NCBI GenBank assembly: GCA_014529385.2
Contig: CM043958.1
Span: 81,589,525 to 81,653,524, forward strand
Reading direction: 5' to 3'
DNA length: 64,000 nucleotides
DNA from: Adiantum capillus-veneris
Taxonomy: Eukaryota > Streptophyta > Polypodiopsida > Polypodiales > Pteridaceae
Below are positions 1 to 11,101 of this stretch, piece by piece. A program made the translations under genes and the position numbers. Numbering within the stretch: the first letter of the stretch is position 1; each line of letters starts with the position of its first letter. Under the pieces are notes generated by a model. That model did not search any database. It was not told where the DNA came from and saw only the letters and a list, made by a program, of their open reading frames with translations.

Positions 1-706
1 GCGTGTTCGATTTGAAGGAGTACCCAGTTCTTCTTCTTCTTCTTCTTCTTCTTTTGATAGTTCTTCTAGCTCATCTAACTCAAGCGAAGAAGACAGAAAA
101 GGCAAAAAGCGAAGCAAAAAGCAACGCTTCGGAAAGGGCAAGAGAAAGGCAAAGAAGTCTAAATCTCGCCCCGGGTTGAGAGTTCTACAGAGGACTCGTC
201 TTCAGATAGTTCAAACTTTGACGACAGCAGCTTTTATGCAAAGAAGAAGAATTTTTATAAAGCCAACCAGTATGACTTTTTGAAAGACGAAAGCAAGAAA
301 GTCCGAGAGTTTAAGGAAGGTGGACAGTCAATTAAATTCGACACGTTTTCTGGTTATAGAGATGCTTCGAAAGCTGTCTTTTGTATAGCAGTTTGACATC
401 GCTTTCGCAGGAGGGCGTTACTCAGTGCACTCTAAGATTCGGAGAGTTGCCTCTTATTTTAAGGGAAATGCTCGAACTCGGTGGTCCACGCTTCTATTAA
501 ACAAGACTGCGTTAGTTATATGGCTGAAATTCAAGAGGCTTTTAATTTCTTCTTGGCTGACTCGAGAGTATGAACGCGACATACGAACTGCTTGGAACCA
601 TCTTCGGATGACCAAGAAGGATATAGTGGACGCTTATTGCGAGAGATTCTGGAGCTCTTTTTTACCCGCCTCTTCATTTAAGAAGATCTCGTTCAAGGAA
701 CAGATT
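1..706 (+). pseudogene. gag of element A, 5' portion
   Basis: The first 60 bases encode a serine run from a CTT-type trinucleotide tract, followed by a Lys/Arg-rich stretch, as in element B at 17155-17300. From about 395 comes the conserved capsid-like core (QFDIAFAG, SKIRR, YFKGNAR, then TAWNHLRM and VDAYCERF). Stops occur near 282 and 395 and the frame changes several times. The reading is cut at 706 by the inserted LTR and resumes at 2412. Gag would form the retrotransposon particle; this copy cannot. Confidence 0.8.
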
Positions 707-2406
707 TGTTAGGTGCAGCGGAATGAATGTTGTATTTTCTCAAGATTAGTGATCTTTATTGCTCAAGGTTCCTTTTAGTTCTTAGGGAAAGAGAGAGCTT
801 TCCGTCTTAGGGAGAGTGCTATGATCACGAACAAAGTGAATGGATTGTGCGTGCAAGTGAATGAGACTGAGAGGAGGAGAGAGAAGAGATACGACACCCG
901 AGAGGTTGTAAACCCCTCCTCCGAAGGCCCCACTCTCGTCGGCGAGAGTGGTCTACTTTGATTGCACAAAGGTGTACAATGCGTATGCAATGGACTAATG
1001 CAATGGGACTATGCCGATGACGACGACGGTGATGACGACGACGACTTGATGGCTGAAATCTGAGATCTTCTAATCGCTGAATTCCAGGACTGTTTCGGTG
1101 GCTGAAAATGACTGTTTCGGCTGCGTTTTTATGGCTGAAAATGGGGGAACATCTGCAACCGTCTTGGGGCTGATCTGCTACTATGTCATAGGCTGAAAAC
1201 TGTGTGTATCTGCTGCGGGTTAAGGCTGAAAACAAAAACGCTGATGGTTCCTGCTGCTAGCCAAAAACGCTGGGCTGATCTGACTCTGTAATCCAAAAAC
1301 GCTGATTGGGCTGTTTTGGGAAACGCTAGGGAAGCTTGTGAATTCCTGGCGATGGCAACAATCTGCTAACGCTAGGGTGCTAAAAGTCGATGGCGATGTC
1401 CTGCTGTGGGAGGAAACGCAAGGGCTGGGGTGTAGATGCAAAACGCCAGGGATGGGTGAAGATGCAAAAACGCTAGATGGTTGAGGGGCTACTACTGAGA
1501 AGTTGCCTGTTGAGCGGGAAGCTCCTACTACCTCTTCTGCCAGAAAGTCCTAACTTGGGTTTGCTTATATATTAACTTAGCAAAATTGCCCTACCTACTT
1601 TTGTTGGAAAGTCACTTAAAAATAATAAGTGAAAATACCAAAATAGGAAAATAGGCTAAATGCACTGGAAAATTCCCCTAACTGAATCTAATGGATTCTG
1701 ATGAGAATTCCGATGATCATGCTGTGTGCAACCGGAGGATATGCATCAAGGTTGTACCAATACGTACGTGTGGAGCCGTACTGTACGGTACGTCCATATT
1801 GATCCGTACAGTACGCGTATGGATCGTACAGTACGGTAATTTTTTTAAAAAAAAAATTAAAGCCCTTTTAGGCTATTTGGATATCGATTTGCATGATTTT
1901 TTCGCTGCCCAATGCCGCTGCCGAGCGTTACAGAGAAAGGCATTTGCAAACTGTGCAGAACCAGGTACCTACTACGAAACCTATGAACCCTTTGTGGAAA
2001 GAGCACACCAATGTAATTGAAGTTAAGTGAATCTCTAGTGGATAATGTGTGTAGTAATGTGTCCCTAAGTACTTTGCATGATATAGATTGGTTAACCCTC
2101 TAACGAGGAAAACAAAATTTTCTTAAATTTCCTCTCATTTATTGTTTTTTTACAAAGGTATGTATTTTACGTACCTAAAAAATTTATCCATACGGCACGA
2201 CGTACAGTACGTACAGTCACGACCCGTACAGTACGTATGGTACAACCTTGATATGCATCTATGCTAAGTGACTGGGCATGCATGGTCTACGAATAGACTC
2301 ACAAAAGTGCCAGATCACTACTAATCTAGACTTGACTAAACTGACTGAACCCTACTATGGTGTAGCTTGTCCACGGACACATAGGGTTCGGATGTGTCAC
2401 GTGACA
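707..2406 (-). mobile_element. Solo LTR of family L (TSD AGATT)
   Basis: The sequence between the two halves of A's gag starts TGTTAGGTGCAGCGG and ends GTCACGTGACA, so it has TG...CA ends. AGATT occurs directly before (702-706) and after (2407-2411), a 5-bp target duplication, and removing the insert restores the gag frame seen in element B. It matches the LTRs of L at 38595-41341 and 43350-44587 and the copy at 12292-13455, always minus-oriented. It is 1700 bp because it contains the MITE at 1747-2250; without it the length is about 1.19 kb, like its relatives. No internal region is present, so this is a solo LTR left by LTR-LTR recombination. Confidence 0.9.
1747..2250. mobile_element. hAT-like MITE inside the solo LTR (TSD ATATGCAT)
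   Basis: This insert has perfect terminal inverted repeats starting CAAGGTTGTACC and ending GGTACAACCTTG. It is flanked by the 8-bp direct repeat ATATGCAT (1739-1746 and 2251-2258). Sister LTRs have the empty site with one ATATGCAT. An 8-bp duplication and termini fitting the hAT pattern YARNG point to hAT. The 504 bp contain no transposase ORF; both ends are rich in GTACGGTACGT-like palindromes. A relative lies at 49008-49561. Confidence 0.85.
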
Positions 2407-2411
2407 AGATT

Positions 2412-2800
2412 GAGTTGTTTAACTCGGGTCTTCCTACAGAGATCCAAGATCACTACTTAGAACAAAAGTAAGCTTCCATTCAAGAGTTGATGAGTCATGC
2501 GAAACGGGGTTTTGCCATTCACTCTGGCAGTTTGACCTACCCCACAGATGAGATCATGACGCAAAAGACTGAATAGACGAAAGTAGAAAGAGGAAGAGCA
2601 ACCCAGAAAAGAAAGATGCACGGCCCAAACTCACTCCTCAGGAGAGAGCTCGCTACATCAAGGAAAGGAAGTGATTTGGATGCGGGGAAACTGGACATAT
2701 CTCCGCCAAGGGCCCTAAAAAGGCACAGAAAGAACAGAACGACAAGGACGACGAAAGGCCTGAGAAATCGAGAGCAGCTGAGGACCGTGGAAGAAAAGGC
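2412..2800 (+). pseudogene. gag of element A, nucleocapsid portion
   Basis: Reading resumes after the inserted LTR with the end of the capsid core (MSHAKRGFAIHS) and a basic linker, then a CCHC zinc-knuckle region at about 2670-2720. In element B the knuckle reads CFGCGEFGHISAKC. Here the first Cys codon has become TGA and the last Cys has become Gly, so the knuckle is destroyed. A stop also precedes it near 2574. Confidence 0.8.
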
Positions 2801-2803
2801 AAG

Positions 2804-3305
2804 ATGAAAACAGGACTGGTTCCAGATTACGTGGGTACTGATCCCAGCACGATGGACGAGAGTACAGAACTTTGCCGAGCTTGGGACAAAGTGAAAGACC
2901 AAGAAGCGATGATCTTCTTTGATGGAGGAGCTAAGGCCAACTTCATTTCACCGGAATTGACGGCGCGGCTCGAGATCACTCCCGATCGGATGGGACCACT
3001 AGTGGAGGCAATTCTAGAGGCACCCGACAGGGACGTAACCATTGTACCTGTCATTGGCAAACTTCGGTTGCCAAGGGTATTTGGGGCATGAGAACTTTTA
3101 CATAACGCCTTTGGAATGTTGTGATGTCCTCTTGGGAGTTCCATGGTACCACAAGAACAACGCCGTGGTCAACTATCGGGCGAGGAAAGCGACATTGACC
3201 ACAGAGAAGGTCAGAACCATTGTACTTGATATTAAACTTAAGGGCGAGTCTGTCCCTACCGTATCGGCTTCGGCCATTTCCAAATTAATAATCCAGTCTC
3301 TTTGA
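2804..3305 (+). pseudogene. Aspartic protease of element A
   Basis: The retropepsin-like region reads FFDGGAKANFIS at about 2915-2950, where the catalytic loop is D-G-G rather than the usual D-S/T-G. The second conserved block CDVLLGVPWY lies near 3120-3155. A small deletion near 3070-3085 shifts the frame between the two halves, which colinearity with B (18249-18734) makes plain. Retropepsin would cut Gag-Pol. Confidence 0.8.
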
Positions 3306-3540
3306 TTACTCGATCTTTTTGAAAGAGTTGAGTGATGAGGATAGGACAAATATGTATGAACTTGATAAAGACCGCCAAGATTTTCTCCACTCATGCCGAT
3401 TGCTTCTCAGAGGGCCTGCAAGGCAAGTTACCACCCGCTCGACCTGAAGATCATACTATTGATCTGAAGATCATACCATTGATCTGATACCTGGAAGCAC
3501 ACCACAGAACTGGCCACCTTAACGTGTGAGTCGAGCCCAG

Positions 3541-4458
3541 AATGAAGAGATTATGAACCAAGTGAAAGTCCTCTTGGAAAAGGGTCTTGTCTAGCCTAGT
3601 ACTTCACCGTATTGCTCTCCAGTGTTGTTGGTTTTGAAGAAAGACGGATCTTGGAGAATGTGCATCGATTATAGAGCTCTCAACAAAATCACCATCAAGA
3701 ACAGATTTTCGATTCCTAGGATCGATGATATACTCGACACATTACAGGGATCCTCATGCTTTAGCAGGATCAACTTAAAAAGTGGATATCATCAAATCCG
3801 AATCGCGCCGGGGGATGTCTATAAGACAACCTTTCAGACGACTTGTGGGTTATTTGAGTTTTTGGTGATGCCTTTTGGCTTAACCAATGCTCCTACGACG
3901 TTTAACCAGATGATGGACAAGATTTTTCAAGAGTACAGGCTATTTGTTGGCACTTTCTTTGACGATATCATTGTTTTCTCCAAGGATGAGGCAGAACATA
4001 GAGATCATCTACTTCAAGTCTTTCAGGCATTACGAGATCACAAGTTAGTGATTAATGCAAAGAAAAGCGAATTTTTACTACCAAAGATACACTTTTTAAG
4101 ACACATTGTGTCGGCAGGAGTGCAGATGGATCCGGCCAAGATAGAGACTATCCTTGATTGGCCCGATTTGAAGAATGTCCATGAAGTTAGAAACTTCTTG
4201 GGATTGTATTCTTACTACAGGCAGTTCATTAGAAAGTTTGCAAAGGTTGCTTCCCCTTTGCATATCTTGACACAGAAAGGAGTCCCTTTCTCGTGGGGAC
4301 CCACAGAGGTGACTCCCTTTCAGACATTGAAAGAGAAATTGACTACAGGACCAATTTTGACTTTGCCAGACTTGCAGAAGTCATTTGAAGTATATTGTGA
4401 TGCTTGTGGTCGTAGTCTGGGTGCGGTCTTAATGCAAGAAGGCCATGTCATTGCTTAA
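3541..4458 (+). pseudogene. Reverse transcriptase of element A
   Basis: The longest intact stretch of A: 278 residues open from 3622 to the stop at 4456, with related sequence from 3541. Recognisable RT blocks are [11 protein letters not shown], the INLKSGYHQIRI block, MPFGLTNAPTTF, and the catalytic box FFDDIIVFS (3955-3981), where most Ty3/gypsy RTs have Y/F-L/I-D-D. The connection region runs to DACGRSLGAVLMQEGH, the start of RNase H, and ends at an in-frame TAA. RT would copy the element RNA into cDNA. Confidence 0.9.
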
Positions 4459-4760
4459 GAGAGTCGATTGTTCTAAAGGCCGGAATTGGGAGCACAGATT
4501 TATGAGAAAGAGCTTTTGGCGGTTATCCATGCTCTTACTCAGTGGTAGCATTACCTACTCGGAGCGGATTTTACTGTCTTTACAGACCATCAAAGTTTAC
4601 GCTACTTCTTGTCATAGAAGCAGCTATCATAAAAGCAGATGCGGTGGGCGAACATCTTGTCACAGTTTTCACTTCCAGATTATCCATGTGCAAGGACAAA
4701 ACAACTTGGTGGCAGATGCTTTGTCTCGGAAGCCGTTGGTTCTGGCTATTTCCGCGATAC
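4459..4760 (+). pseudogene. RNase H remnant of element A
   Basis: After the stop at 4456 the RNase H domain continues in changing frames: an E-K-E-L-like stretch near 4505-4520, a TDHQS-like stretch near 4585, and the tether HVQGQNNLVADALSR at about 4688-4730. The fold cannot be made because of the frameshifts. It lies between RT and integrase as expected. Confidence 0.75.
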
Positions 4761-4880
4761 ATCATAGGAGCTTTGATGGTATGGTCGACCAGTATGCCAC
4801 AGATACAGATTTTACAGATATCTTTACACAGATAAGGGGATGGGGAGACAGTAGCCGGATATTCCATTCGAGATGGCTAC

Positions 4881-5706
4881 TTGATGAAGAAGACCATGTT
4901 GTGCGTTACACAGCTGTTGAGGGAAAAGGTTATGACCGAATGCCACAGTCCACCTTTTACAAGTCACCGCAGCATTGCTACCACCATGAAAGGGGTAGAG
5001 AGATACTTATTTTGGCCGAGACTCAAGAAGGATGTGGAAGAGTTTGTGCGCAGTTGCTTGGTATGCCAGAAGGTCAAGTTTGACGGGCACAGGGATTGTT
5101 ACAGCCTTTGCCTATACCCACCTGCCCCTCGGAAAGTATTGCAATGGATTTCATTTTTTATCTCCCGAGAACACAAAGTGGTCACGATGGTATCTGGACT
5201 GTTATTGACAGATTTAGCAAGTAGGCTCATTTCATTCCAGTGAAGAAAAAAGTCAAGCCGGATCACTTAGCAAGACTGTTTGTGGCCCAGATTTTCAGAT
5301 TACATGGCATGCCTGAGACGATTGTCTCCAACAGGGACCCCAGGTTTACGAGTTTGTTTTGGAAGGCAATTTGAGAGAACAATGGCACGCGGTTGCAGTT
5401 CTCATCATCTTTCCACCCGAAGACTGACGGGCAATCTGAGATTGCCAATTCAGTGGTTTTAGATTTATTGAAGTCTTATATCTCGATTAGAAGACTCAAT
5501 GGGAAAAGTATCTACCTTTGTTGGAATTTGCCTACAATAACACGATACACTCTTCGATGGGGAAGGCGTCATTTGAGATTATTGAAGGTGCTGCGAAGAT
5601 TTCACCCTTCCTAAGCACGAAAGATAAGATTTTTGAAGCTGATGAGTACACGAACGACTTGGACACGGCTTTTGCCAAGGTCTGCGAGGCTTTGCAAAAA
5701 TCTTAG
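4881..5706 (+). pseudogene. Integrase of element A
   Basis: The zinc-binding N-terminal module is visible (FWPRLKKDVEEF, then CLVCQKVKF at about 5055-5085), followed by the catalytic core in several frames: a D-F-I-like start near 5145, then HGMPETIVSN near 5305-5330, and [12 protein letters not shown] near 5425-5460 carrying the catalytic Glu. The stretch LEFAYNNTIHSS follows at 5520-5555. At least four frame changes and a small deletion near 5090-5100 make it non-functional. Confidence 0.85.
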
Positions 5707-5745
5707 GAAAGAGAGAAAAAGACAGCGGATCGCCATCGTCGCGAT

Positions 5746-6207
5746 TTGAAATTCAAGGAGGATGATTGGGTGCTCTTACGTTTTGAGAAGGCACGCCTGA
5801 GAAAGAAGAAGGGAGAGGAGAGGCTTTTTCCAAAGCTTAGTATGCGATACTACCGACCTTTCCAGATCTCCGAAAAGATCAACGATGTCTCCTTCCGACA
5901 GAAACTGCCTGACACTTGGAGGATTCACAATACATTTCATGTGAGTCTCTTGAAACCTTTTATAAGTGATGAGCCCGAAGATGGGGAGCCCGATGAGCAA
6001 CCCGAAGTGGAAGAAATTGAGGAGATCCTTGTTCCTGAACAGATTTTGGCACATAAGGACAGAAAGAATAAGAGTAAAGTCACAAGGCGGTTCTTGGTTA
6101 AATTCAAGAACTATCCTACATTGGATGCGAAGTGGATGGAGGAGGAGGACCTAGCAGATACTCCTCAGATTGTGAAACTTTACCTTGAAGCTTTTGGTGT
6201 AGCATAG
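5746..6207 (+). pseudogene. Integrase C-terminus and chromodomain of element A
   Basis: A 153-residue open stretch. The first part (DDWVLLRFEKARLR, later RIHNTFHVSLLKPF) is the integrase C-terminal module of Ty3/gypsy elements. The last 60 residues form a chromodomain: FLVKFKNYPTLDAKWMEEED, matching the family pattern of aromatic, K-F/W, Tyr-Pro and W-E positions. In chromoviruses this module steers integration to marked chromatin. The stretch ends at a TAG at 6205-6207. Confidence 0.85.
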
Positions 6208-6797
6208 TCTGTTCCAAATGGAACCCAGAATTCAGCTTGGCCGGAGATCTGGTGCAGTGGGTTGCACAAGAGGGGAGTTACTCCGCTCCTTTGTCAACAG
6301 ATGCCTTGATTTTAGAATACTAGAGTCACTGATGTCTCTTTGAGCTTCAGGGATACTGAGAGCTGACAGTATTCTGCTGTATGACTTAATGAAATGGAAT
6401 TCCAGAATTTGAAACTGATTTATTCTTGACTTGTTTTTAAGTGCAGGAACTGATAGATGAAATGACTGCAACATTTTGGTCTAATAATCTCGAATACACA
6501 TGGTTGCAAATACGGGTTAGTCAATCGGGCATCTATGAGGTCCGTAGTGGATCTAGATGCGATTGCTAATTGCATTGCCGATAAATCATGGTCTAAGATC
6601 CGAATGAATATTGAATGTGATTTGTCATGTGATGTCCTCTAATGTCGAGTGATGTGACTGTTGATTGGTACATGTGCTAGATGTGCGTTCCTAGTGCGTC
6701 GGTACTAACAGTCAGTGTCTGCTAAGACAGTTTATGGCCTCTGTCTGTTTTGCAAGCATAATCGAGGGCGATTACAATGCTTTCAAAGAGGGGGGTA
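6208..6797 (+). other. 3' non-coding region and polypurine tract of A
   Basis: No gene is seen. The stretch is colinear with 21453-22036 of element B. It ends in a purine run, CAAAGAGGGGGG (6784-6795), two bases before the TGTCACA that begins the 3' LTR. A polypurine tract at this place primes plus-strand DNA synthesis in LTR elements. Confidence 0.75.
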
Positions 6798-7085
6798 TGT
6801 CACAACCCAGAGACGTGGCAACCCAGATACACACACATTGTGGCAGCCCAGATACACACATACTGATGGCTGCAGAATGCCATAGATTGCGCTACGAAGC
6901 TGACGTGGCAGACGAGCGGCGAAAAATGCGGAACCGTACAGGGCTGATGACATGGCAGGCAACGTACGAAAAAACCTGTTGCTTTTTCCTCTACGCAGGG
7001 CTGGCTACGCTGGAGCTTTATTGAATTGCTTTAGTTTACTAAAGAAGGCTAGAGTTGACTTGCTTTATTTTATTAAAGCATAAGA
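6798..7085 (+). repeat. 3' LTR fragment of element A
   Basis: Begins TGTCACAACCC right after the polypurine tract. It holds two copies of a short unit (GTGGCAACCCAGATACACAC and a variant, 6817-6870). The sequence stays LTR-like to about 7085, then passes into unrelated minus-strand coding sequence. The GAAATACCGAAAGGGG core box of related LTRs is missing, so R and U5 have been lost. Confidence 0.65.
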
Positions 7086-7092
7086 GAGACTC

Positions 7093-7600
7093 CACAACAT
7101 GCGAGTGTTCCCTATCCTCCTGAGCCGCATGAAGTACCTGGGCTTGAGCCTCAATAAGCTCCGTATGCAGCGTAGGTTGTCTATTTTGTTGTTGCACTGG
7201 TGGCGCTTGCAAGAACTCCATAAACCTTGGATTCTACACCAGCTGCGAAAAGACATTCACCGCGGCAACTAACTGAGTCTTGAACGCATCATCCTCAAGT
7301 TGCCCAGTCATAAAGCCCTGTACTACTGAAGGGACATTCACATTGACAGGAGGTACAGACTGACGTGGCCGTGAGCTCTCGCCAATCTCGAAAACCATAG
7401 GGATCTCCTGCCTGTCCTTTGAAGAGGAGCCCTCTTCCATAATGCCCTTCCCCTTGTCGGCCATAGTGTAATCCCACATTCTTGCACTCTGTGTCTTTAC
7501 CCAAAACAGTCCAGGCTCACTCTTTAAGGAAAAAGTGATTGATGTCCCGGCAATGGAACCATGAAACCAGCCCGTGGGGCGGTAGAAGTTGGCTTTCACC
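7093..7600 (-). pseudogene. gag N-terminal fragment of element E
   Basis: Minus-strand reading in two frames. The likely start is MADKGKGIMEEGSSSKDRQ (Met codon near 7465), then a Pro/Val-rich stretch, then a Gln-rich helix (EAQAQVLHAAQED). Start style and composition resemble gag N-termini of plant gypsy elements, but no capsid core or zinc knuckle is present. A frameshift near 7225 separates the halves. Homology is inferred from style and context only. Confidence 0.45.
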
Positions 7601-7609
7601 CGAAATTCT

Positions 7610-9064
7610 TTACTTTAGACACACACAGAGTACTTTGCAAAGATAACATGTAACGGGGATTAACACCTAAGTACACACACGGCTCGGAAGCTAGAATGCT
7701 CCGAGCAAACGCCGACAACCTGTAGGCCCCAAAATTGGCGCCCTTTCGGTATTTCTTTATTCTTTAACAGAGGGAATAAAACCTGTGATCTCCTACAAGC
7801 TGCCCCGCACAATGCAGGCTAAGAAACACCTGTTCTGGCCCGATTTCGGCAGCATAACTATACTAGGACGCTTCACAGTCAGTATCCGCACGCAATAGAT
7901 GACTTTCCCGACGCATACGGACACTTTGCAAAACCTGGCGAGAATCTGCAGCACTCTGAATTCTCTGTTTTCTGCCCCGAAACTGCACCAGATCACCTGT
8001 ACAACGGTCCCCTTGCGTCCCTGAACCTCCTGGGGGTATTAGGGTCCGTTTAGGGCCGAAACCCTAAACCTGCAAAAATACACAGCAGGCTGTAATTCCC
8101 TGTTTTGGGCTCCGTTTCGCGTGCCGATCGCATCTGTAGCAAAACCTCGAGCTGTAGGGCTACTTGCCCTTTGAATCGGACGAGATTTCTCACATGAAAC
8201 CTCTCTGAATTCACCTGTACCAGCGGGGGATTAGCCGCTAGCTAATCCAATACCTGTGCAAAAGGCTCTTGCCTCGGCAATCGCGCATGAACCCACATAA
8301 TTGTACATTGGTCAAATGAAAAGCCTACTAGAGGGGCTGGCACCACACTGTACATAAGAGGGAAAGGAAGCACTCCATAGCTCTTAACCTGTGAGACAGA
8401 CAGCAAATGAGCCCTCTTCCCAGCTTTAAAATCAGCACCCTTTTTTTCTGTAGGAGGAAAGTGCATGAAAAATTGACACTTGGCGCATTTACAAGCATTT
8501 TCCCGTTTCGGGTTCGCCGCTTAAAAATCTCCCGACTCGTCGCCCAGTTGACTTCGCGGCAGAGTTGTAAAATGTTCCCCTAGTCATACCGGAGGTAATG
8601 ACGCGAACACATTTTACGGCCCAAAATAGCAGTTCCCTAAATTTTAGGAAATGATTCTGTTGGGCTCCCTGTGGTCATCTGACCATCTATCCTCATTAGG
8701 ACAGCATCCAAAAGTGCAATGTGGCCCAACTATCGAATACTTTCTATTGATAGTCACACCTTGACTTTAGGCCTTTATTGAGTTCACTTCCTAGTATCCA
8801 CCAACTTGCTAAGTGTGACCGGGGGACCTATATGATCTTGCTCTGAGCCTAGACATCCTCTTACCATACGAATTCCAGTGCCGACCACTACCCATCTGCG
8901 GGTGAAACTACCGTTCACATTGGCCATACAATGTCCGACTGTTTGCTACTTCATGAACAGGGTCTCAAAAATAAAACAAAACCCATTGGAAAGAAACCAA
9001 CAACTAAAGTTAGCAGTTGCCACGTCCTCGTGACATAGTTAACAACTGCCACGTCCCCGTGACA
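7610..9064 (-). repeat. Probable LTR of element E
   Basis: The right end is TGTCACG on the minus strand. At 7723-7758 lies the core box GGCGCCCTTTCGGTATTTCTTT with GGCCCCAAA beside it, which in elements B and D sits about 130 bp inside the LTR 3' edge; by analogy the left edge is near 7600-7650. The terminal 28-30 bp is present twice in direct order (9009-9064, GTCACG[A/G]GGACGTGGCA). No gene is seen. The left edge and primer site could not be fixed. Confidence 0.45.
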
Positions 9065-9905
9065 GTCCCCGCTTTAAAGATAGGTACTATAGTAGACCAG
9101 CTCCAAGTGTCGTGTAGACCCTCACACATTGCACGGTTGAACACCACTTCTGGAAGCTCTGCAAGCATATCCCTAGCATGTATAAAATGTTCTACTACTA
9201 AGCCCTCATGATCATAAGCTCTCCCAGTCCTGATCTGGTCAATGGTTTTCCTTACCATCTCTACAGTAAAGAAAGCACAACTATGTGGGCATGGATCTGG
9301 AAGCGGTGACTGTCCAAGAGTCATGTGCAAAGATGTCGCATATTGACCCAGACCTCCGTAGAAGTGATGCCACGAGGAGGTGAGTGCTCATGGAAGAGTC
9401 TCCATGCCTCCCTGAGTCCTCGCTTAAGAACAACAAGTAAAGATCATACTCTAACTGAGCCAAGAAAGCCCGCTTCTTTCGTCGCACTAGGCATTGGAAG
9501 GCAATCTGTGAATGTTTAAGGGTGATGACTCCTAGGAGTATCTCTCTCTCGAGTCGTGCTCTACACTCCTCATCGTACCGCATACTCCTAGAAGGCCGTC
9601 TCTGCTCAGGCTGAGTGTGTGGGTATGCCTCTCTTGCTACATTATGCAAAGTCTGTCAATATGTAGGTGAGCTCATCTAGAGGGCGGCCCGGCTCTTCAG
9701 TGCATAAGCATCTGTAAACCCCATCAATGGGGATAGAATCAGTCTCTGAGGTAAAATTATATCAAGTAGGTGTTGCACCTCATGGCCGCTGGGTAATATT
9801 GTGGCATAAGTTGTCTCGGAGTCTGGTGTGTCTCTGAGTAATAGACAATGTCTCTCCCGGTAAAGCTATCCTCAAATGCTCCTACATCAAGACGAAGTGA
9901 CCCAT
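9065..9905 (-). pseudogene. LINE ORF2 fragment: endonuclease start and RT start
   Basis: Minus-strand readings in several frames. At 9905-9760 is an APE-type endonuclease N-terminus (GSLRLDVGAFEDSFTGRDIV, then YYSETHQTP), continued upstream by AWNCN across 15897-15936. At 9600-9340 is the linker before RT (RYDEECRARLEREI, VRRKKRAFLAQ). At 9320-9070 is the RT start (RTGRAYDHEGLVVEHF, then STIVPIFKAG). The reading stops exactly at 9064, where element E begins. The endonuclease-to-RT distance is short, so several hundred bases are deleted. A non-LTR (LINE) polyprotein would nick DNA and prime reverse transcription on it. Confidence 0.75.
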
Positions 9906-11089
9906 TGTCACAAGACGGGCACCACGTGCCAATAGAAAAGAACAGATTGAACAAACTTTTAGCACTTCAATAACCATTGAACTGAAAGAGAGAAACGACA
10001 AGCGACACAGAGCGGCTGAATTCCACCCCAGAGAGTATTGGCCCCAAACCTTGGCGCCCCTTTCGGTATTTCTTTATAACAGACTTGGACACTCCAAGTC
10101 AAGAATCAACCGCGACAGCACCAAATAACCACTTCAAAACAATTCACAGATCACAATAGATTTGCACTGGCCCGGCGGAGTTCCGTGCCTAGAGATATTG
10201 GCCCCAAAGACTGGCGCCCCTTTCGGTATTTCTTTTTATATTAATCAATCATCAAAGTACAAGAGAGCAGTTAGGGCTTCACTCTCAGACTCTACGTCCA
10301 GATGCTCTGAGAAGTGAGGCCCTCACCACTAATTTAAAGGTTACAAGGGATGCCCAAAAGCAGAGCCCCAAAAGCTTCAAATCAAAAGCAATTGCTCTCT
10401 CTCTCTCACAGAGAGTCAAAACATGAAAGCAAAAGCATTCTCTCTCTCTTTCTCATTTAAGTAGAGAAAAAGCGAAATTTGCGTCGCTCATCATTTTCCA
10501 CAAAAAAAAAAAAAAAACAGCCTCCGCGATTTCCGGAAATTAGGGTTTCTGGCAGAAATTAGGGTTTGCAAGAATTTTAGGGTTTTTGGCAGAAATTAGG
10601 GTTTGCAGGAATTTTAGGGTTTCTGTTGTCCGCCACGTCATCACTTTGTGACATTCTTTATATTGCATCAACTCAGTACAAGTCGGTACTCCAGACTCTG
10701 CACTTTCTTCAGGAAGCATGCAAGAGAATGAGCCCTAACCTCATATTTAAAGGCCCTTAGCCTGAAAAGCACTTTACATGAAAAGCCTTCAAATTCAAAA
10801 GCTTCTGGTCAAAAAGCAATGCTCAAAAGCTGCCAACGTAAAATCCGGAATTACGTACAGCTGCCACGTCAACAGTCAGTGCAAAACGCGGAAATCCGTA
10901 CAGTTTGTCACGTCATCAATTCAACGTGAAATCCGAAAATCCGTACAATCTGCCACGTCAGTAGGCCGTCGGAAATCTGTTGCTTTCTTCTTATGTTGCT
11001 TATGCTTCTTCTAGGGTTTAGGCCCCTCAGCCGGCATCTGTAAGTTGGCTCCATTCTTCAGGGCTTTGACAGTTCATCAGTTTGTGACA
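9906..11089 (-). repeat. 3' LTR of element D
   Basis: Starts TGTCACAAGACGGGC and ends CAGTTTGTGACA. It measures 1184 bp, but 584 bp of this is the nested solo LTR with its duplication (10075-10658). The remaining 600 bp equal the 5' LTR (15297-15896) in length and are closely similar. The core box GGCGCCCCTTTCGGTATTTC lies near 10053-10074. Confidence 0.85.
10075..10653 (-). mobile_element. Solo LTR of family B nested in D's LTR (TSD TTCTT)
   Basis: The insert begins TATAACAGACTTGGACAC and ends CATCACTTTGTGACA, the reverse complement of the ends of element B's LTR. TTCTT is duplicated at 10070-10074 and 10654-10658, and removing the insert restores the TTTCTTTATATTGC of D's other LTR. The outer TG/CA is degraded to TA at the left, as in B's own 5' LTR. 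It contains AATTAGGGTTT repeats (10537-10625), a 15-nt A run near 10502 and the core box near 10215-10233. Confidence 0.85.
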
Positions 11090-11101
11090 TCTCCCCTTCT
11101 T
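11090..11101 (-). promoter_or_regulatory. Polypurine tract of element D
   Basis: On the minus strand AAGAAGGGGAGA directly precedes TGTCACAAACTG, the first bases of the 3' LTR. Position and composition are those of the plus-strand primer of LTR elements. The same tract is kept in element N at 52242-52253. Confidence 0.8.

Larger units (their letters stand above)
1..7085 (+). mobile_element. Ty3/gypsy chromovirus A, 5' end outside window
   Basis: Decayed LTR retrotransposon read left to right: gag, aspartic protease, RT, RNase H, integrase, chromodomain, polypurine tract and the start of the 3' LTR. The order is that of Ty3/gypsy Pol and the C-terminal chromodomain places it in the chromoviruses. 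It is colinear with complete element B (15937-22695), which serves as a reading key. Many frameshifts and stops show it is dead. Its gag is split by a solo LTR at 707-2406 with an AGATT duplication. The 3' LTR stops near 7085 before its R/U5 part. Confidence 0.9.
7086..9064 (-). mobile_element. Remnant of minus-strand LTR element E
   Basis: Reading leftward from 9064 there is an LTR-like stretch starting TGTCACGGGGACGTGG, then a short leader and a gag-like N-terminus that breaks off at about 7086 against the LTR of element A. The right edge at 9064 interrupts the LINE RT reading at 9065, so it is a true insertion edge. Pol genes are absent. The left part was lost or lies outside the window. 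Confidence 0.55.
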
